Assembly: GCF_022012335.1 (NCBI RefSeq)
Contig: NZ_JAKLTO010000003.1
Coordinates: 248,001-312,000 of the forward strand
DNA: 64,000 nucleotides
Origin: Flavobacterium sp. SM15
GTDB lineage: Bacteria > Bacteroidota > Bacteroidia > Flavobacteriales > Flavobacteriaceae
Direction of reading: 5' to 3'
Shown here piece after piece: positions 1 through 8,980 of this stretch. A model generated the notes under the pieces. That model was given only the letters and a program-made list of their open reading frames with translations, was not told the DNA's origin and did no database searches. The translations under genes and the position numbers were made by a program. How positions within the stretch are numbered: the first letter of the stretch is position 1; the number at the start of each line of letters is the position of its first letter.

Positions 1-238
1 CGGAAACTACGTTAAAACGACTCACTTCAGCAACATTCTGAACCAAATAATCGCCTATTTTATTTCCTAGTTCTACCGGATTGCTCTTCACCAATTTCAA
101 AAGCGGGAAAATCACCACGGTAATATCTCCTTCAAATTCCCGACGGGTAGCCTGAAATTCCACTTTATCGAGTGCAACATCAAATAAATCCTGAACTGCT
201 TTCTGGATTTTTTCCGTAAGAATTTGTTGAAGTGTCAT
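1..238 (-). CDS. argS: Arginine--tRNA ligase, N-terminal fragment (cut by window edge)
   Basis: Only the first 79 codons are present; the gene runs off the left edge. The ATG is at 236-238. The translation begins MTLQQILTEKIQKAV and continues with FQATRREFEGDITVV, then the KSNPVELGNKIGDYL stretch. This matches the N-terminal additional domain (Add1) of flavobacterial class I arginyl-tRNA synthetases, which binds the D-loop region of tRNA-Arg. The catalytic HIGH and KMSK motifs lie outside the window, so the call rests on the N-terminal domain alone. A well-formed promoter lies 21 nt upstream. The gene is divergent from the TonB-dependent receptor-like gene. Confidence 0.85.
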   Translation of the reverse strand, partial: MTLQQILTEKIQKAVQDLFDVALDKVEFQATRREFEGDITVVIFPLLKLVKSNPVELGNKIGDYLVQNVAEVSRFNVVS

Positions 239-258
239 ATATTCTGTTTTTAAGGGTG

Positions 259-288
259 CAAAGATACTAATTAACTGGCAAGCAACAA
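259..288 (-). promoter_or_regulatory. Probable argS promoter, TTG-N19-TATCTTTG
   Basis: On the minus strand, TTG (286-288) is followed after exactly 19 nt by TATCTTTG (259-266). This fits the Bacteroidota/Flavobacterium housekeeping consensus TTG-N17-23-TAnnTTTG. Transcription would start near 253, giving a leader of about 15 nt before the argS ATG. It is the cleanest match to the consensus near the left edge. Confidence 0.6.
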
Positions 289-440
289 GATTTTCCGTTT
301 TAAAAAAACATAGTTATTTATAATCATTTTAAATTCATAAAAAAACAAACGAGGTGTGTAACAAAACCCTTCGCTTTGAGTCATACAGACATTGAATATC
401 TAAACACGCAACATCAATCAAATCAAACCAATTTTACACA

Positions 441-2945
441 ATGAAACTTAAACTTTTTATCGTCTGCTTATTGAGCTCTTTAAGTTCAATTTATGCTCAG
501 GCGCCAATGACTGCTTCTGGAAATACCGGCAGCGTTTCAGGAAAAATTATCGACAAAACCACTAAAGAGCCTATCGGATACGCATCTGTATCGATCAAAG
601 AAGGTGACAAAGTGGTTACCGGTGCCGTGTCACAAGACAATGGAAATTTTGACATTAAAAATCTTGAACTAAAAAGCTACACACTTGAAGTTCAATTTAT
701 AGGTTACAAAAAACTAATCCGCTCCATTACCTTGAGCGCTGCAGACAAATCTTTAAACTTGGGAAGCATCGCTATCGAATCGGAAGCCACTCAACTTGAA
801 GGTGTTAATGTAGTGGCAGAACGCTCGAACATTGTTCAGAAAATAGACCGAAAAGTTGTAAACGTTGGTAAAGATTTAATTGCCTCCGGAACAACTGCAT
901 CTGAAATTTTAAACAACGTTCCAACGGTAAGCATCGACCCACAAACCAAAGAAATCAGTTTAAGAGGAAACAGTAATGTGCGAATTTTAATTGACGGAAA
1001 ACCATCTAACGTAGATGCTGCTCAATTGTTACAACAAATCCCTTCTTCTTCTATTAAACAAGTGGAGTTAATCACTAATCCTTCAGCAAAATACAACCCA
1101 GAAGGAATGAGCGGGATCATCAACATTATTTTACACAAAAACGCAAATACCGGTTTTAACGGTTCAATCAACACCGGAGTTACTTTTGGTAAAACTCCAA
1201 AAACCAACTCTGCCTTAAACCTGAATTACAAAGTTGGAAAAGTAAATTTCTACGCAAACTACGGTTTAAACCACGGAATAAACGCAAACCACGGTTATGT
1301 TAACAGTTCGAATCCAACGCAGGAAAACTTACAGGACTTTGAATTCCGCAACCTAAGTAATTCCCACCTTCTTAAATTAGGAATGGATTACTACATCAAT
1401 GAAAAAAATACGCTATCGGTTTACACCAACCAAAACTTAACACATACGGACGGTTTCGGGAAAACCATTGTAAACTATTTCAGTCCTGCAAACAATGACA
1501 ATAATCAGTTTTACAGCAACGAGAATGAAAACAAAAATCAAACCTATGATTTAGATTTCAAACACGATTTCGATAAAAAAGGAGAAAATCTTGAGGTACA
1601 GTTAAACTATTCCAAAACTAAAAACAACGAAGACACAAAATACAACAATTCAACTGTAGAAGATGATGGCGATTTGTTTAAAGATTCTACTTCAAGAAAC
1701 TATATTGACGGAGTAACCGATTACATTCAAATGAACATCGATTATGTTAACCCGATTACTAAAAGAACTAAGTTGGAATTAGGTGCTGAGACCAGAATCC
1801 AAAACACACAAAGTGATTTTAGTGCTACTGAAAAAGGACGAGAATATGCAACTCCTTACGACTTTAGCAGCGATATAAACTACGATTTCAAATTTAGCAG
1901 AGACATTAGTGCGGTTTATACCAATTTCGGTACGGAATGGAACAGCAAATGGAGCTCTCAAATCGGGATGCGTTTCGAATACTATAACATTGATGCAGAT
2001 TTTAACCGACACACTACCGAATACAAATCAAACAATGTTATTCCTACAACAACCTCAAACGATTTACAAAAAGTAAGTGACAACATTTTTACAGTATATC
2101 CGTCAGCTTTTGTAACTTATACTATGAGTGAAAAAAATTCATTCAACTTCAACTATTCAAGACGTGTGGACCGTCCAAGCATAGGACAAATCAGCCCGAT
2201 TAGAGAATGGACAACACCTTTAATGGAATCAAAAGGAAACCCTGCTTTGGAGCCACAATTCACCAATTCCTTCGAAGTGAATTACACCCGTAACACTAAA
2301 ATGGGAACCTTCACAACCGGTGTTTTCTACCGAAGAATTCACGACGAAATTTCACGCGTAGTTTACAATGACCCGAACAACTCCAACCGTAAAATTTTAT
2401 CGTTCGACAACTTTAAAGACAACAATGCCTACGGAATTGAAGCTTCTGCCAATTTAAAATTCACAAAATGGTGGGCTACAAATTTAAGTTCGGATGCTTA
2501 TTTCAAAACCGTTAGAGGAACTGTTCAAAACGCGACTTCAGGTATTTTTGAAAATGCACAAGTTGACGTTACAACCTTTAATGCAAGAATGAACAACACT
2601 TTCACGGCTACTAAAAACCTGCGTTTCCAACTATTCGGTATGTACCGTGGTCGCGATTTAAGCTTACAGTTTGAAAGAAAACACATGTACAAAGCGGATA
2701 TTGGGGCTACCTACAACGTTTTCAAAGGAAAAGGAACAGTAACTGCACGTTTCAATGACGTATTTGACAACATGCGTTTTGCTTTCGATGGTAACATCCC
2801 TTACAGACAGTACGGAGCATTTTACTGGGAAAACCAAACGTTTTACATTGGATTCAACTACAACTTCGGTGGTGGAAAAAACAGAGCAATGCAGCGCAAA
2901 CAACGTGATGCCAACGAAACTCAAGGCGGCGGCGGAATGTTCTAA
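441..2945 (+). CDS. TonB-dependent receptor-like outer membrane beta-barrel protein
   Basis: An 834-residue outer membrane protein. Residues 1-20 form a signal peptide ending in YAQA. Residues about 30-115 form a carboxypeptidase-regulatory-like (CarboxypepD_reg) beta-sandwich, starting GSVSGKIIDKTTKEPIGYAS. Residues about 125-230 are a plug domain (SEILNNVPTVSID, LRGNSNVRILIDGKPS, and the typical GIINIIL ending). The rest is a beta-barrel rich in alternating aromatic and polar strands, of the outer-membrane beta-barrel family 3 type. The C-terminus is Gly-rich and ends GGGMF, not in a classic aromatic-terminated strand. There is no SusD partner beside it, so a polysaccharide-utilisation role is not supported. 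The substrate is unknown; iron complexes, peptides or other nutrients are possible. It is monocistronic with a terminator just downstream. Confidence 0.85.
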   Translation: MKLKLFIVCLLSSLSSIYAQAPMTASGNTGSVSGKIIDKTTKEPIGYASVSIKEGDKVVTGAVSQDNGNFDIKNLELKSYTLEVQFIGYKKLIRSITLSAADKSLNLGSIAIESEATQLEGVNVVAERSNIVQKIDRKVVNVGKDLIASGTTASEILNNVPTVSIDPQTKEISLRGNSNVRILIDGKPSNVDAAQLLQQIPSSSIKQVELITNPSAKYNPEGMSGIINIILHKNANTGFNGSINTGVTFGKTPKTNSALNLNYKVGKVNFYANYGLNHGINANHGYVNSSNPTQENLQDFEFRNLSNSHLLKLGMDYYINEKNTLSVYTNQNLTHTDGFGKTIVNYFSPANNDNNQFYSNENENKNQTYDLDFKHDFDKKGENLEVQLNYSKTKNNEDTKYNNSTVEDDGDLFKDSTSRNYIDGVTDYIQMNIDYVNPITKRTKLELGAETRIQNTQSDFSATEKGREYATPYDFSSDINYDFKFSRDISAVYTNFGTEWNSKWSSQIGMRFEYYNIDADFNRHTTEYKSNNVIPTTTSNDLQKVSDNIFTVYPSAFVTYTMSEKNSFNFNYSRRVDRPSIGQISPIREWTTPLMESKGNPALEPQFTNSFEVNYTRNTKMGTFTTGVFYRRIHDEISRVVYNDPNNSNRKILSFDNFKDNNAYGIEASANLKFTKWWATNLSSDAYFKTVRGTVQNATSGIFENAQVDVTTFNARMNNTFTATKNLRFQLFGMYRGRDLSLQFERKHMYKADIGATYNVFKGKGTVTARFNDVFDNMRFAFDGNIPYRQYGAFYWENQTFYIGFNYNFGGGKNRAMQRKQRDANETQGGGGMF

Positions 2946-2980
2946 AAACAGAGTTTTATTTTTCGATTTTATATTTAACC

Positions 2981-3017
2981 AAAAAACCTCGGAGCTTTAA
3001 CCACTTCGAGGTTTTTT
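2981..3017. terminator. Bidirectional rho-independent terminator
   Basis: The arms AAAAAACCTCG (2981-2991) and CGAGGTTTTTT (3007-3017) are perfect complements around a 15-nt loop. It lies between convergent genes ending at 2945 (+) and 3022 (-). The A-run and T-run on either side let it work in both directions. Confidence 0.8.
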
Positions 3018-3021
3018 ACTT

Positions 3022-3684
3022 TTATTCATCAAACTTTAGATTCTTGGCTTTTTCGGGATCTTCTTTGTGTTTTCGTAAATCGAAAGTGGTCCCGAAAACT
3101 TTATCCCAAAACGTATTGCTTACCCCAAAACCTAAATGTTCGTTTCTGTAATGATGCATCTGATGGTTGCGCCATAAAGGTTTCATAAATTCAAAAGGCG
3201 GTTCAAAAGCGTGAATAGCATAATGCATCGAAGCATATAAAAGATAGCCTAACATAAAGCCAGGAAAAAAAGCCCAATTGTAGTCCCACAAAATCAAATA
3301 ATGCAACCCGAATAAGGTAGTCGACAGAATAATACTCGGCAATGGCGGCATAAAAAGACGATCGCGGTCTCTTGGATATTCATGATGATTTCCGTGCATC
3401 ACATAAGCCACTTTCTGCACGCGAATGTTTTCACTTACCCAATGAAAAATATAGCGATGGGCAAGGTATTCGAAAAAAGTCCAGTATGCTATTCCTCCAA
3501 AAAAAAGCAAAAGCGCAGTCATTACTGGAATCTGATAAACAATAAGGGCTCTGTAAATTAGATAAGTCAAAATCGGAATATACATACTCCAGATCAAAAG
3601 TGGATTTCCTTTGGTCAGCATTTCCAAGTATTTATTCTCAAATAATTGCGCCTGACCTTCGTTGTAAACTACTTTTCGTGCCAT
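3022..3684 (-). CDS. Fatty acid hydroxylase / sterol desaturase superfamily membrane protein
   Basis: A 220-residue integral membrane di-iron enzyme of the FA_hydroxylase family. The full His-box set is visible: HRYIFH (76-81), HGNHH (97-101), HYAIH (154-158) and HQMHH (174-178). These ligate two irons. Hydrophobic segments lie at about 30-70 and 118-150. Its size and spacing resemble yeast Scs7-type lipid 2-hydroxylases without the cytochrome b5 domain. A lipid or fatty-acyl hydroxylation role fits a flavobacterium with hydroxylated sphingo- or amino-lipids, but the substrate is inferred. It sits next to fabH in the same direction, with a terminator between them, so the two are probably transcribed separately. 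Confidence 0.8.
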   Translation of the reverse strand: MARKVVYNEGQAQLFENKYLEMLTKGNPLLIWSMYIPILTYLIYRALIVYQIPVMTALLLFFGGIAYWTFFEYLAHRYIFHWVSENIRVQKVAYVMHGNHHEYPRDRDRLFMPPLPSIILSTTLFGLHYLILWDYNWAFFPGFMLGYLLYASMHYAIHAFEPPFEFMKPLWRNHQMHHYRNEHLGFGVSNTFWDKVFGTTFDLRKHKEDPEKAKNLKFDE

Positions 3685-3786
3685 ACTTCTTTTAATTAGA
3701 GATTAATAAGAAACCATGACCTTAAATTTAAAAAAATATTTACAAAATTAAAGTTCATTCATCGGATTTAACGAACAGATAACCGA

Positions 3787-3831
3787 CAAAAAAACCGCAA
3801 ATTCAAAAGTAAAAACCTTCAAATTTGCGGT
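3787..3831 (-). terminator. Rho-independent terminator of fabH
   Basis: Read on the minus strand, ACCGCAAATT (from 3831) pairs perfectly with AATTTGCGGT (ending at 3794) around an 18-nt loop, followed by a run of seven T. It lies 24 nt after the fabH stop codon. Confidence 0.75.
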
Positions 3832-3854
3832 ATAGTTTATAGTTTAAGAAATAT

Positions 3855-4862
3855 CTACCAGCGAATTATGACGCTTCCCCAGGTGAATCCGGAACCGAAA
3901 GCAGCCAAGACTACTAAATCACCTTCTTTAATTTTCCCTTGTTCCCAAGCTTCGGTTAAAGCAATTGGAATGGAAGCAGCCGTTGTGTTTCCGTACTTCT
4001 GAATATTGTTATGAACTTGTGAATCTTCCAATTTGAATTTCTGCTGAATAAATTGCGAAATTCTCAAATTTGCCTGATGCGGAATGAGCATATTGATATC
4101 GGAAACCTGCAAATTATTGGCCTGTAATCCTTCCATAATTACTTCACTGAAACGAACTACCGCATTTTTAAATACAAATTGCCCGTTCATATACGGATAA
4201 TAACTCTCATCGTCCGGATTGTTATCGGCAATGATATCGGTTACCCAACGTTTTCCCATTCCCGGTGCCTGAAGTGCTAATTCTTCCGCATGTTGTCCTT
4301 CAGAATGTAAATGAGTAGAAAGAATTCCTTTGGTTGTATCTTCTGTTCTTGATAAAACTGCTGCTCCGGCTCCGTCTCCGAAAATTACCGAAACCCCACG
4401 TCCTCTGGTGGTCATGTCTAAACCAGTGGAATGCACTTCGGAACCAATTACCAAAATATTTTTGTACATACCGGTTTTGATGAACTGATCGGCAACGGAA
4501 ATCGCATAAACAAATCCGGAACACTGATTGCGAACATCTAATGCGCCAACGGTTTTCAAACCTAAATCACGCTGTACCAAAACCCCAGGACCTGGAAAAT
4601 AATAATCCGGGCTTAAAGTAGCAAAAATGATAAAATCGATATCTTCCTTGGTAACTCCAGAGCGCTCAATGGCTATTTTGGCCGCTTTCACACCCATTGT
4701 AGTGGTGGTATCTTCTCCGCGAATTACATGTCTTCTTTGTTGAATACCGGTTCGTTCCTGAATCCACTCGTCGTTGGTATCCATTATTTTTGATAAATCA
4801 TCATTGGTTACCACATTTTCGGGAACGTAATACCCTAATCCTGAAATCTTTGAATGATACAT
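3855..4862 (-). CDS. fabH: 3-oxoacyl-ACP synthase III (KAS III)
   Basis: 335 residues. KAS III condenses an acyl-CoA starter with malonyl-ACP to begin type II fatty acid synthesis in the cytoplasm. The catalytic triad is intact: Cys114 (RNQCSGFVYA), His262 (IPHQAN) and Asn292 (YGNTTAAS). The segment between Cys and His is about 16 residues longer than in E. coli FabH (Cys112, His244). The extra residues fall in the stretch around 195-225 (GKRWVTDIIADNNPDDES). There is no plsX or rpmF beside it, so it may be a second, stand-alone FabH with a different starter preference, such as branched or long acyl groups. That specificity is inference. Confidence 0.88.
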   Translation of the reverse strand: MYHSKISGLGYYVPENVVTNDDLSKIMDTNDEWIQERTGIQQRRHVIRGEDTTTTMGVKAAKIAIERSGVTKEDIDFIIFATLSPDYYFPGPGVLVQRDLGLKTVGALDVRNQCSGFVYAISVADQFIKTGMYKNILVIGSEVHSTGLDMTTRGRGVSVIFGDGAGAAVLSRTEDTTKGILSTHLHSEGQHAEELALQAPGMGKRWVTDIIADNNPDDESYYPYMNGQFVFKNAVVRFSEVIMEGLQANNLQVSDINMLIPHQANLRISQFIQQKFKLEDSQVHNNIQKYGNTTAASIPIALTEAWEQGKIKEGDLVVLAAFGSGFTWGSVIIRW

Positions 4863-4892
4863 TTCTTTATCTTTTTATTAAAAATTGGGCTA

Positions 4893-4900
4893 CAAATTTA
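4893..4900 (-). promoter_or_regulatory. Candidate -7 box TAAATTTG for fabH
   Basis: On the minus strand TAAATTTG matches the TAnnTTTG consensus and lies about 30 nt upstream of the fabH ATG. No clear TTG -33 element was found at the expected distance, so support is moderate. Confidence 0.4.
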
Positions 4901-5057
4901 AACATAATTAATTTTTATACCTGAAATCTTTTTTCTTTTTCGATAATATTGAAATTCATTAGGCTCAAAAACCGGATTTTCAGTAAAAAATTATCACAAG
5001 CTGTAACAGAATTGACGTACTTTTAGACCAATGATTTAAAACCTAAAAAATAACACC

Positions 5058-7472
5058 ATGAAACTAAGAAACTGTTTTTGGCTTTTGCTACTTGCCGGAA
5101 GTTCGCTTTTAGCTCAGGAAAACCTAACCTATCAGAAACCATCGAAGGAGATTTTAGCTTTAGCCGAATACGAAAGAGCGCCATCGGTAACCATGGATAC
5201 CAAAAAAGAATGGATGCTTTTAACCTATCGTAACACCTATAAAAACCTTGATGACTTAAATCAGGAAGAAATGCGTTTGGGAGGACTGAGAATCAACCCG
5301 ATTACCAACATTTCGAGTTCGGTTACTTACATCAATAATTTAAAAGTACGACGCATTAAGGATAAAAACGAAATTCAAGTAAGCGGTTTACCAAAGAGTG
5401 CAAAAATCACGAACCTTTCGTGGTCACCCGATGAGAAAAAAATCGCTTTTACCAACACTACAAATTCTGGTGTAGAATTATGGGTTTTGGATATTGCAAC
5501 TGCAAAAGCCACCAAACTTACTTCCGATAATTTGAATGCCAACTTAGGCAATCCAATCAGCTGGTTCAGAGATGGGCAAAACATCTTGGTTAAAACCATG
5601 GCAGCGAACCGTCCGGCGTTAATCGACAGTAAAAAAGATTTACCGATTGGGCCAACTACTTCCAACAGTGAAGGAAAAGCATCGCAAAACAGAACGTTTC
5701 AGGATTTATTAAAAAACAAAACCGACGAAACCAATTTTGAAACTTTGGTAACTTCCGAATTGTATAAAATCGATTTAAACGGAAAAGCAGAATTATTCAA
5801 AAAAGCAGACTTATACGCAGGGGAATCATTTTCACCAGACGGAAATTATTTGATGCTGACCACGGTACAAAAACCGTTTTCCTATATCGTTCCTTTAAGC
5901 CGTTTTCCTCAAAAAACGGTTGTATACGACAAAAACGGGAAAGAAATCAAAACAGTTAACGAGGTGCCGCTTAACGAAATCATGCCTAAAGGTTTTATGG
6001 CCGTTCGTAAAGGAAAAAGAAGTATGGGCTGGAGAAATGATACTCCTGCAACTTTATCTTATGTAGAAGCTTTGGATGGTGGAGATCCTGCCAACAAAGT
6101 TGAATTTAGAGATGAAGCCTTTTTATGGGAAGCTCCTTTTACTTCTCAGCCTACTTCACTAATGAAAACACCGCAGCGTTTTAGCGGAGTTACATGGGGA
6201 AATAATACTACTGCAATTGTTTATGATAGTTGGTACGATACCAGAAATACAAAAACGTATTTGATTAATCCATCCAATCCGGCTCAGGCGCCTAAAGTGA
6301 TTTCCGACAGAAATTCTCAGGACATTTATTCCGATCCGGGTAATTTCGAAACCAAGAAAAATGAGTTCGGAAGACAGGTTTTGGCTCTAGAAGGTGACAA
6401 TGCTTACTTAATTGGTGACGGATTTACAAAAGAAGGACAATTTCCTTTTATAGACGAGTTCAACATTAAAACTTTGAAAACAAAACGTTTGTATCAATCA
6501 GCGTTCAAAAACAAGAAAGAAGACATCGTTTCCATTGAAGATTTCAAAAAAGGAGAAGTATTGGTTCAAATCCAATCGCCTTCGGAATACCCTAATTATT
6601 ACTTCAGAAACATTAAATCGAAAGACAAAATCTCACCAATTACCGCTTTTAAAAACCCATTTGAGAGCATTAAAAACGTTTACAAAGAAGTAATCAAATA
6701 CAAACGCAAAGATGGTGTGGAACTTTCTGGAACTTTATATTTACCGGCCAATTACGACCGCAAAGCGAAAAAAGAAAAACTTCCGTTATTGATTTGGGCC
6801 TATCCCGCGGAATTCAAAGACAAAAATTCGGCAGGACAAACCAGTCAAAATCCGAATGAATTCACCTTCCCTAATTATGGATCTTTCGTGTATTGGGTAA
6901 CTAAAGGCTATGCAGTTTTAGACGATGCCGCCTTTCCAATCATCGGAGAAGGAAAAACCGAACCGAACGACACGTTCATTACGCAATTGGTTGATAATGC
7001 TGAAGCTGCAATTAACGCTGTGGACAATTTAGGGTACATCAACCGTAAAAAAGTGGCAGTTGGAGGGCATTCGTATGGTGCATTTATGACTGCGAATTTA
7101 TTAACGCATTCTAATTTATTTGCTTGTGGAATTGCACGAAGCGGAGCATACAACAGAACCTTAACTCCTTTCGGATTCCAGAACGAACAGCGTAATTACT
7201 GGGAAGCACAGAATGTGTACAACACGATGTCGCCTTTTATGAATGCAGAGAAAATGAAAACGCCTTTACTGTTAGTTCATGGTGATGCAGACAACAACCC
7301 AGGAACATTTACCTTACAAACTGAGCGGTATTTCCAGGCTTTAAAAGGATTAGGAGCACCAGTAAGAATGGTTCTTTTACCAAAAGAATCGCATGGTTAT
7401 GCTGCCAAAGAGAACATATTCCACTTGCTTTGGGAACAAGATCAGTTCTTAGAAAAACATTTAAAAAATTAA
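5058..7472 (+). CDS. S9 family serine peptidase, chloroplast glutamyl endopeptidase-like
   Basis: 804 residues. A signal peptide (MKLRNCFWLLLLAGSSLLAQ) indicates export. Residues about 60-540 form a beta-propeller-like region with Trp/Asp-rich strands (LSWSPDEKKIAF, SFSPDGNYL). Residues about 560-804 are the alpha/beta-hydrolase catalytic domain. The triad is Ser672 (GGHSYGAF), Asp745 (HGDADNN) and His779 (ESHGY). The stretch FACGIARSGAYNRTLTPFGF and the PIIGEG motif closely resemble plant chloroplast glutamyl endopeptidase, which degrades peptides after Glu. Cleavage specificity here is inferred. It is monocistronic with a strong terminator. The likely role is breakdown of peptides in the periplasm. 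Confidence 0.85.
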   Translation: MKLRNCFWLLLLAGSSLLAQENLTYQKPSKEILALAEYERAPSVTMDTKKEWMLLTYRNTYKNLDDLNQEEMRLGGLRINPITNISSSVTYINNLKVRRIKDKNEIQVSGLPKSAKITNLSWSPDEKKIAFTNTTNSGVELWVLDIATAKATKLTSDNLNANLGNPISWFRDGQNILVKTMAANRPALIDSKKDLPIGPTTSNSEGKASQNRTFQDLLKNKTDETNFETLVTSELYKIDLNGKAELFKKADLYAGESFSPDGNYLMLTTVQKPFSYIVPLSRFPQKTVVYDKNGKEIKTVNEVPLNEIMPKGFMAVRKGKRSMGWRNDTPATLSYVEALDGGDPANKVEFRDEAFLWEAPFTSQPTSLMKTPQRFSGVTWGNNTTAIVYDSWYDTRNTKTYLINPSNPAQAPKVISDRNSQDIYSDPGNFETKKNEFGRQVLALEGDNAYLIGDGFTKEGQFPFIDEFNIKTLKTKRLYQSAFKNKKEDIVSIEDFKKGEVLVQIQSPSEYPNYYFRNIKSKDKISPITAFKNPFESIKNVYKEVIKYKRKDGVELSGTLYLPANYDRKAKKEKLPLLIWAYPAEFKDKNSAGQTSQNPNEFTFPNYGSFVYWVTKGYAVLDDAAFPIIGEGKTEPNDTFITQLVDNAEAAINAVDNLGYINRKKVAVGGHSYGAFMTANLLTHSNLFACGIARSGAYNRTLTPFGFQNEQRNYWEAQNVYNTMSPFMNAEKMKTPLLLVHGDADNNPGTFTLQTERYFQALKGLGAPVRMVLLPKESHGYAAKENIFHLLWEQDQFLEKHLKN

Positions 7473-7481
7473 TTAAAAAAC

Positions 7482-7510
7482 AAAACCCCGAAACGTTATT
7501 CGGGGTTTTT
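7482..7510. terminator. Bidirectional rho-independent terminator
   Basis: AAAACCCCGAA pairs with TTCGGGGTTTT around a 6-nt loop, between convergent genes ending at 7472 (+) and 7516 (-). Confidence 0.85.
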
Positions 7511-7515
7511 CTTTA

Positions 7516-7899
7516 TTACAGCTTTAACTTTAGACTTTCAATTTTTGCATTTCGCTCAAAAGAAAAAGTTGCGGTTTTGGCATTGATGTGATTGTAAATC
7601 AGTAACGCCTTTCTGTTGAAATTCTCGCTTTTAAAAACAGAAAGTATATCGGCTAAAGTTTCAAGATTTTCTTCGCTGAATTGCGGGTGCTGCTCTAAAA
7701 AAACAATGAGCATATCTTCAGAAATCGTTTCAAGAATTGTTAAATCGAAACCTAATTCTTCTTGTAATTTCTGATTGATTTCCAAAACCGATTGTATCAA
7801 ATCTGTTTCATTGTTTTGTTTTAGGAGTTTCTCCAATGCTTTCTTCAGAAAAAATCCCAACTGACTGATCTGTTTTGACAAATAATCTTCTTTTGGCAT
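7516..7899 (-). CDS. Conserved hypothetical protein, possibly DUF6483-like
   Basis: 127 residues, mainly helical, with no signal peptide and no membrane segment. The N-terminus (MPKEDYLSKQISQLGFFLKK) has the DYxxKQIxQLG pattern I associate with DUF6483-type proteins; this is a weak assignment. The rest is rich in Leu, Glu and Asn, with short TPR-like helices (LETLADILSVFKSENFNRKA). Its ATG directly follows the stop codon of the ABC ATPase gene with no spacer, so the two are almost certainly co-translated. No function can be assigned beyond a likely link to that ATPase. Confidence 0.65.
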   Translation of the reverse strand: MPKEDYLSKQISQLGFFLKKALEKLLKQNNETDLIQSVLEINQKLQEELGFDLTILETISEDMLIVFLEQHPQFSEENLETLADILSVFKSENFNRKALLIYNHINAKTATFSFERNAKIESLKLKL

Positions 7900-8844
7900 C
7901 TAACTTAGTATTAAAGTTACTTCTTTGTTATGTTCTAAAGCAGTGTTGTGTTCGAAAAAAATTGCTTTTCCTGCAATGGCTGCTTTAATCAGGTAATGAC
8001 TTCCTTTAAAATAAGATTGCTTTACCACTACTTTCATAAGCCCATTTTCCACAACTTTCAATTGATGCGGATACAAGAAAAGGAGCTCGTCTTGGCCATC
8101 AATTTCCATTAATTGTGAAAGATGCAATTCGTTTACTTCCCCAAAAAGTGAAGCACTGTACTTTGATTTCGGCGCATTATAAATATCCGCAGAATTTCCT
8201 TTATCAATAACTTCTCCGTTTTTTAAAACAATAGTTTCATCGGCAAAAGAAAGCGCATCAACACTATCGTGGGTCGCAATCAAAACGGTAATTCCTTTAG
8301 CTTTCAGATAGGCAAACAAATTTCGGCGCAAGGCATTTTTTCTGAAATTATCAATATGGCTGAACGGCTCGTCAAGCAATAACACTTCAGGTTCAAGCGC
8401 AAGTACTCTTGCCAAAGCCACTCTTTGTTGCTGGCCGCCACTTAAGAATTGTGCCTTCACATTGGCATACTCAGTCATTTCAACAATTTCCAATAACTCG
8501 GCTATGCGTTCTTTTTTCTCCTGAGGGTAAAAATTGGATAGATACTTCCCAACATTTTCTGCTACGGTGATGTAGGGCATCAAATCGAAATCCTGAGCAA
8601 GATATTTCATAAACGGCATTCCCGGAACCAAATTGAATTTCGGGCCTGTGACTTCGGTTTCACCCCAAAGAATTGTTCCTTGGTTTAAATCGTATAAACC
8701 GTAAATCAGCTTCAAAAGAGTACTTTTCCCGCAACCGCTTTCCCCGATTACAGCAATATTTTTCCCTATATCAACCTCAAAGCTGACGGATTTAATAATC
8801 TCTTTTTCGGTATATCCGAACGAAGCGTTTTGTATCTGAAGCAT
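7900..8844 (-). CDS. ABC transporter ATP-binding protein (orphan)
   Basis: 314 residues. The nucleotide-binding domain fills residues 1-235: Walker A GESGCGKST, Q-loop region around YLAQDFDL, signature LSGGQQQRVALARVL, Walker B VLLLDEP and the switch His in IATHDS. Residues about 240-314 form a short C-terminal beta domain reminiscent of TOBE-type regulatory domains of the FbpC/PotA import ATPases. No permease or binding protein is adjacent, so the transported substrate is unknown. It leads a two-gene unit with the 127-residue protein downstream. A TAAATTTG -7 box lies 20 nt upstream. Confidence 0.8.
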   Translation of the reverse strand: MLQIQNASFGYTEKEIIKSVSFEVDIGKNIAVIGESGCGKSTLLKLIYGLYDLNQGTILWGETEVTGPKFNLVPGMPFMKYLAQDFDLMPYITVAENVGKYLSNFYPQEKKERIAELLEIVEMTEYANVKAQFLSGGQQQRVALARVLALEPEVLLLDEPFSHIDNFRKNALRRNLFAYLKAKGITVLIATHDSVDALSFADETIVLKNGEVIDKGNSADIYNAPKSKYSASLFGEVNELHLSQLMEIDGQDELLFLYPHQLKVVENGLMKVVVKQSYFKGSHYLIKAAIAGKAIFFEHNTALEHNKEVTLILS

Positions 8845-8863
8845 TGTAATAAAAAATAGTCTG

Positions 8864-8871
8864 CAAATTTA
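8864..8871 (-). promoter_or_regulatory. Candidate -7 box TAAATTTG for the ABC ATPase operon
   Basis: TAAATTTG on the minus strand matches TAnnTTTG and leaves a leader of about 15 nt before the ATG at 8844. No TTG is seen at the -33 position. Confidence 0.4.
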
Positions 8872-8980
8872 GCAGCATTCGCAGTTTAAATAAAATTTAA
8901 GTTATACACATTTTCTTAAAACATTTTTAAATATCGAAAGTTTATACCTAATATTGCAAAAAAAACTCAACCTACAGAAT

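Noticed and set aside
441..2945. SusC-type polysaccharide utilisation locus
   Set aside because: There is no SusD, glycoside hydrolase or regulator beside the receptor-like gene.
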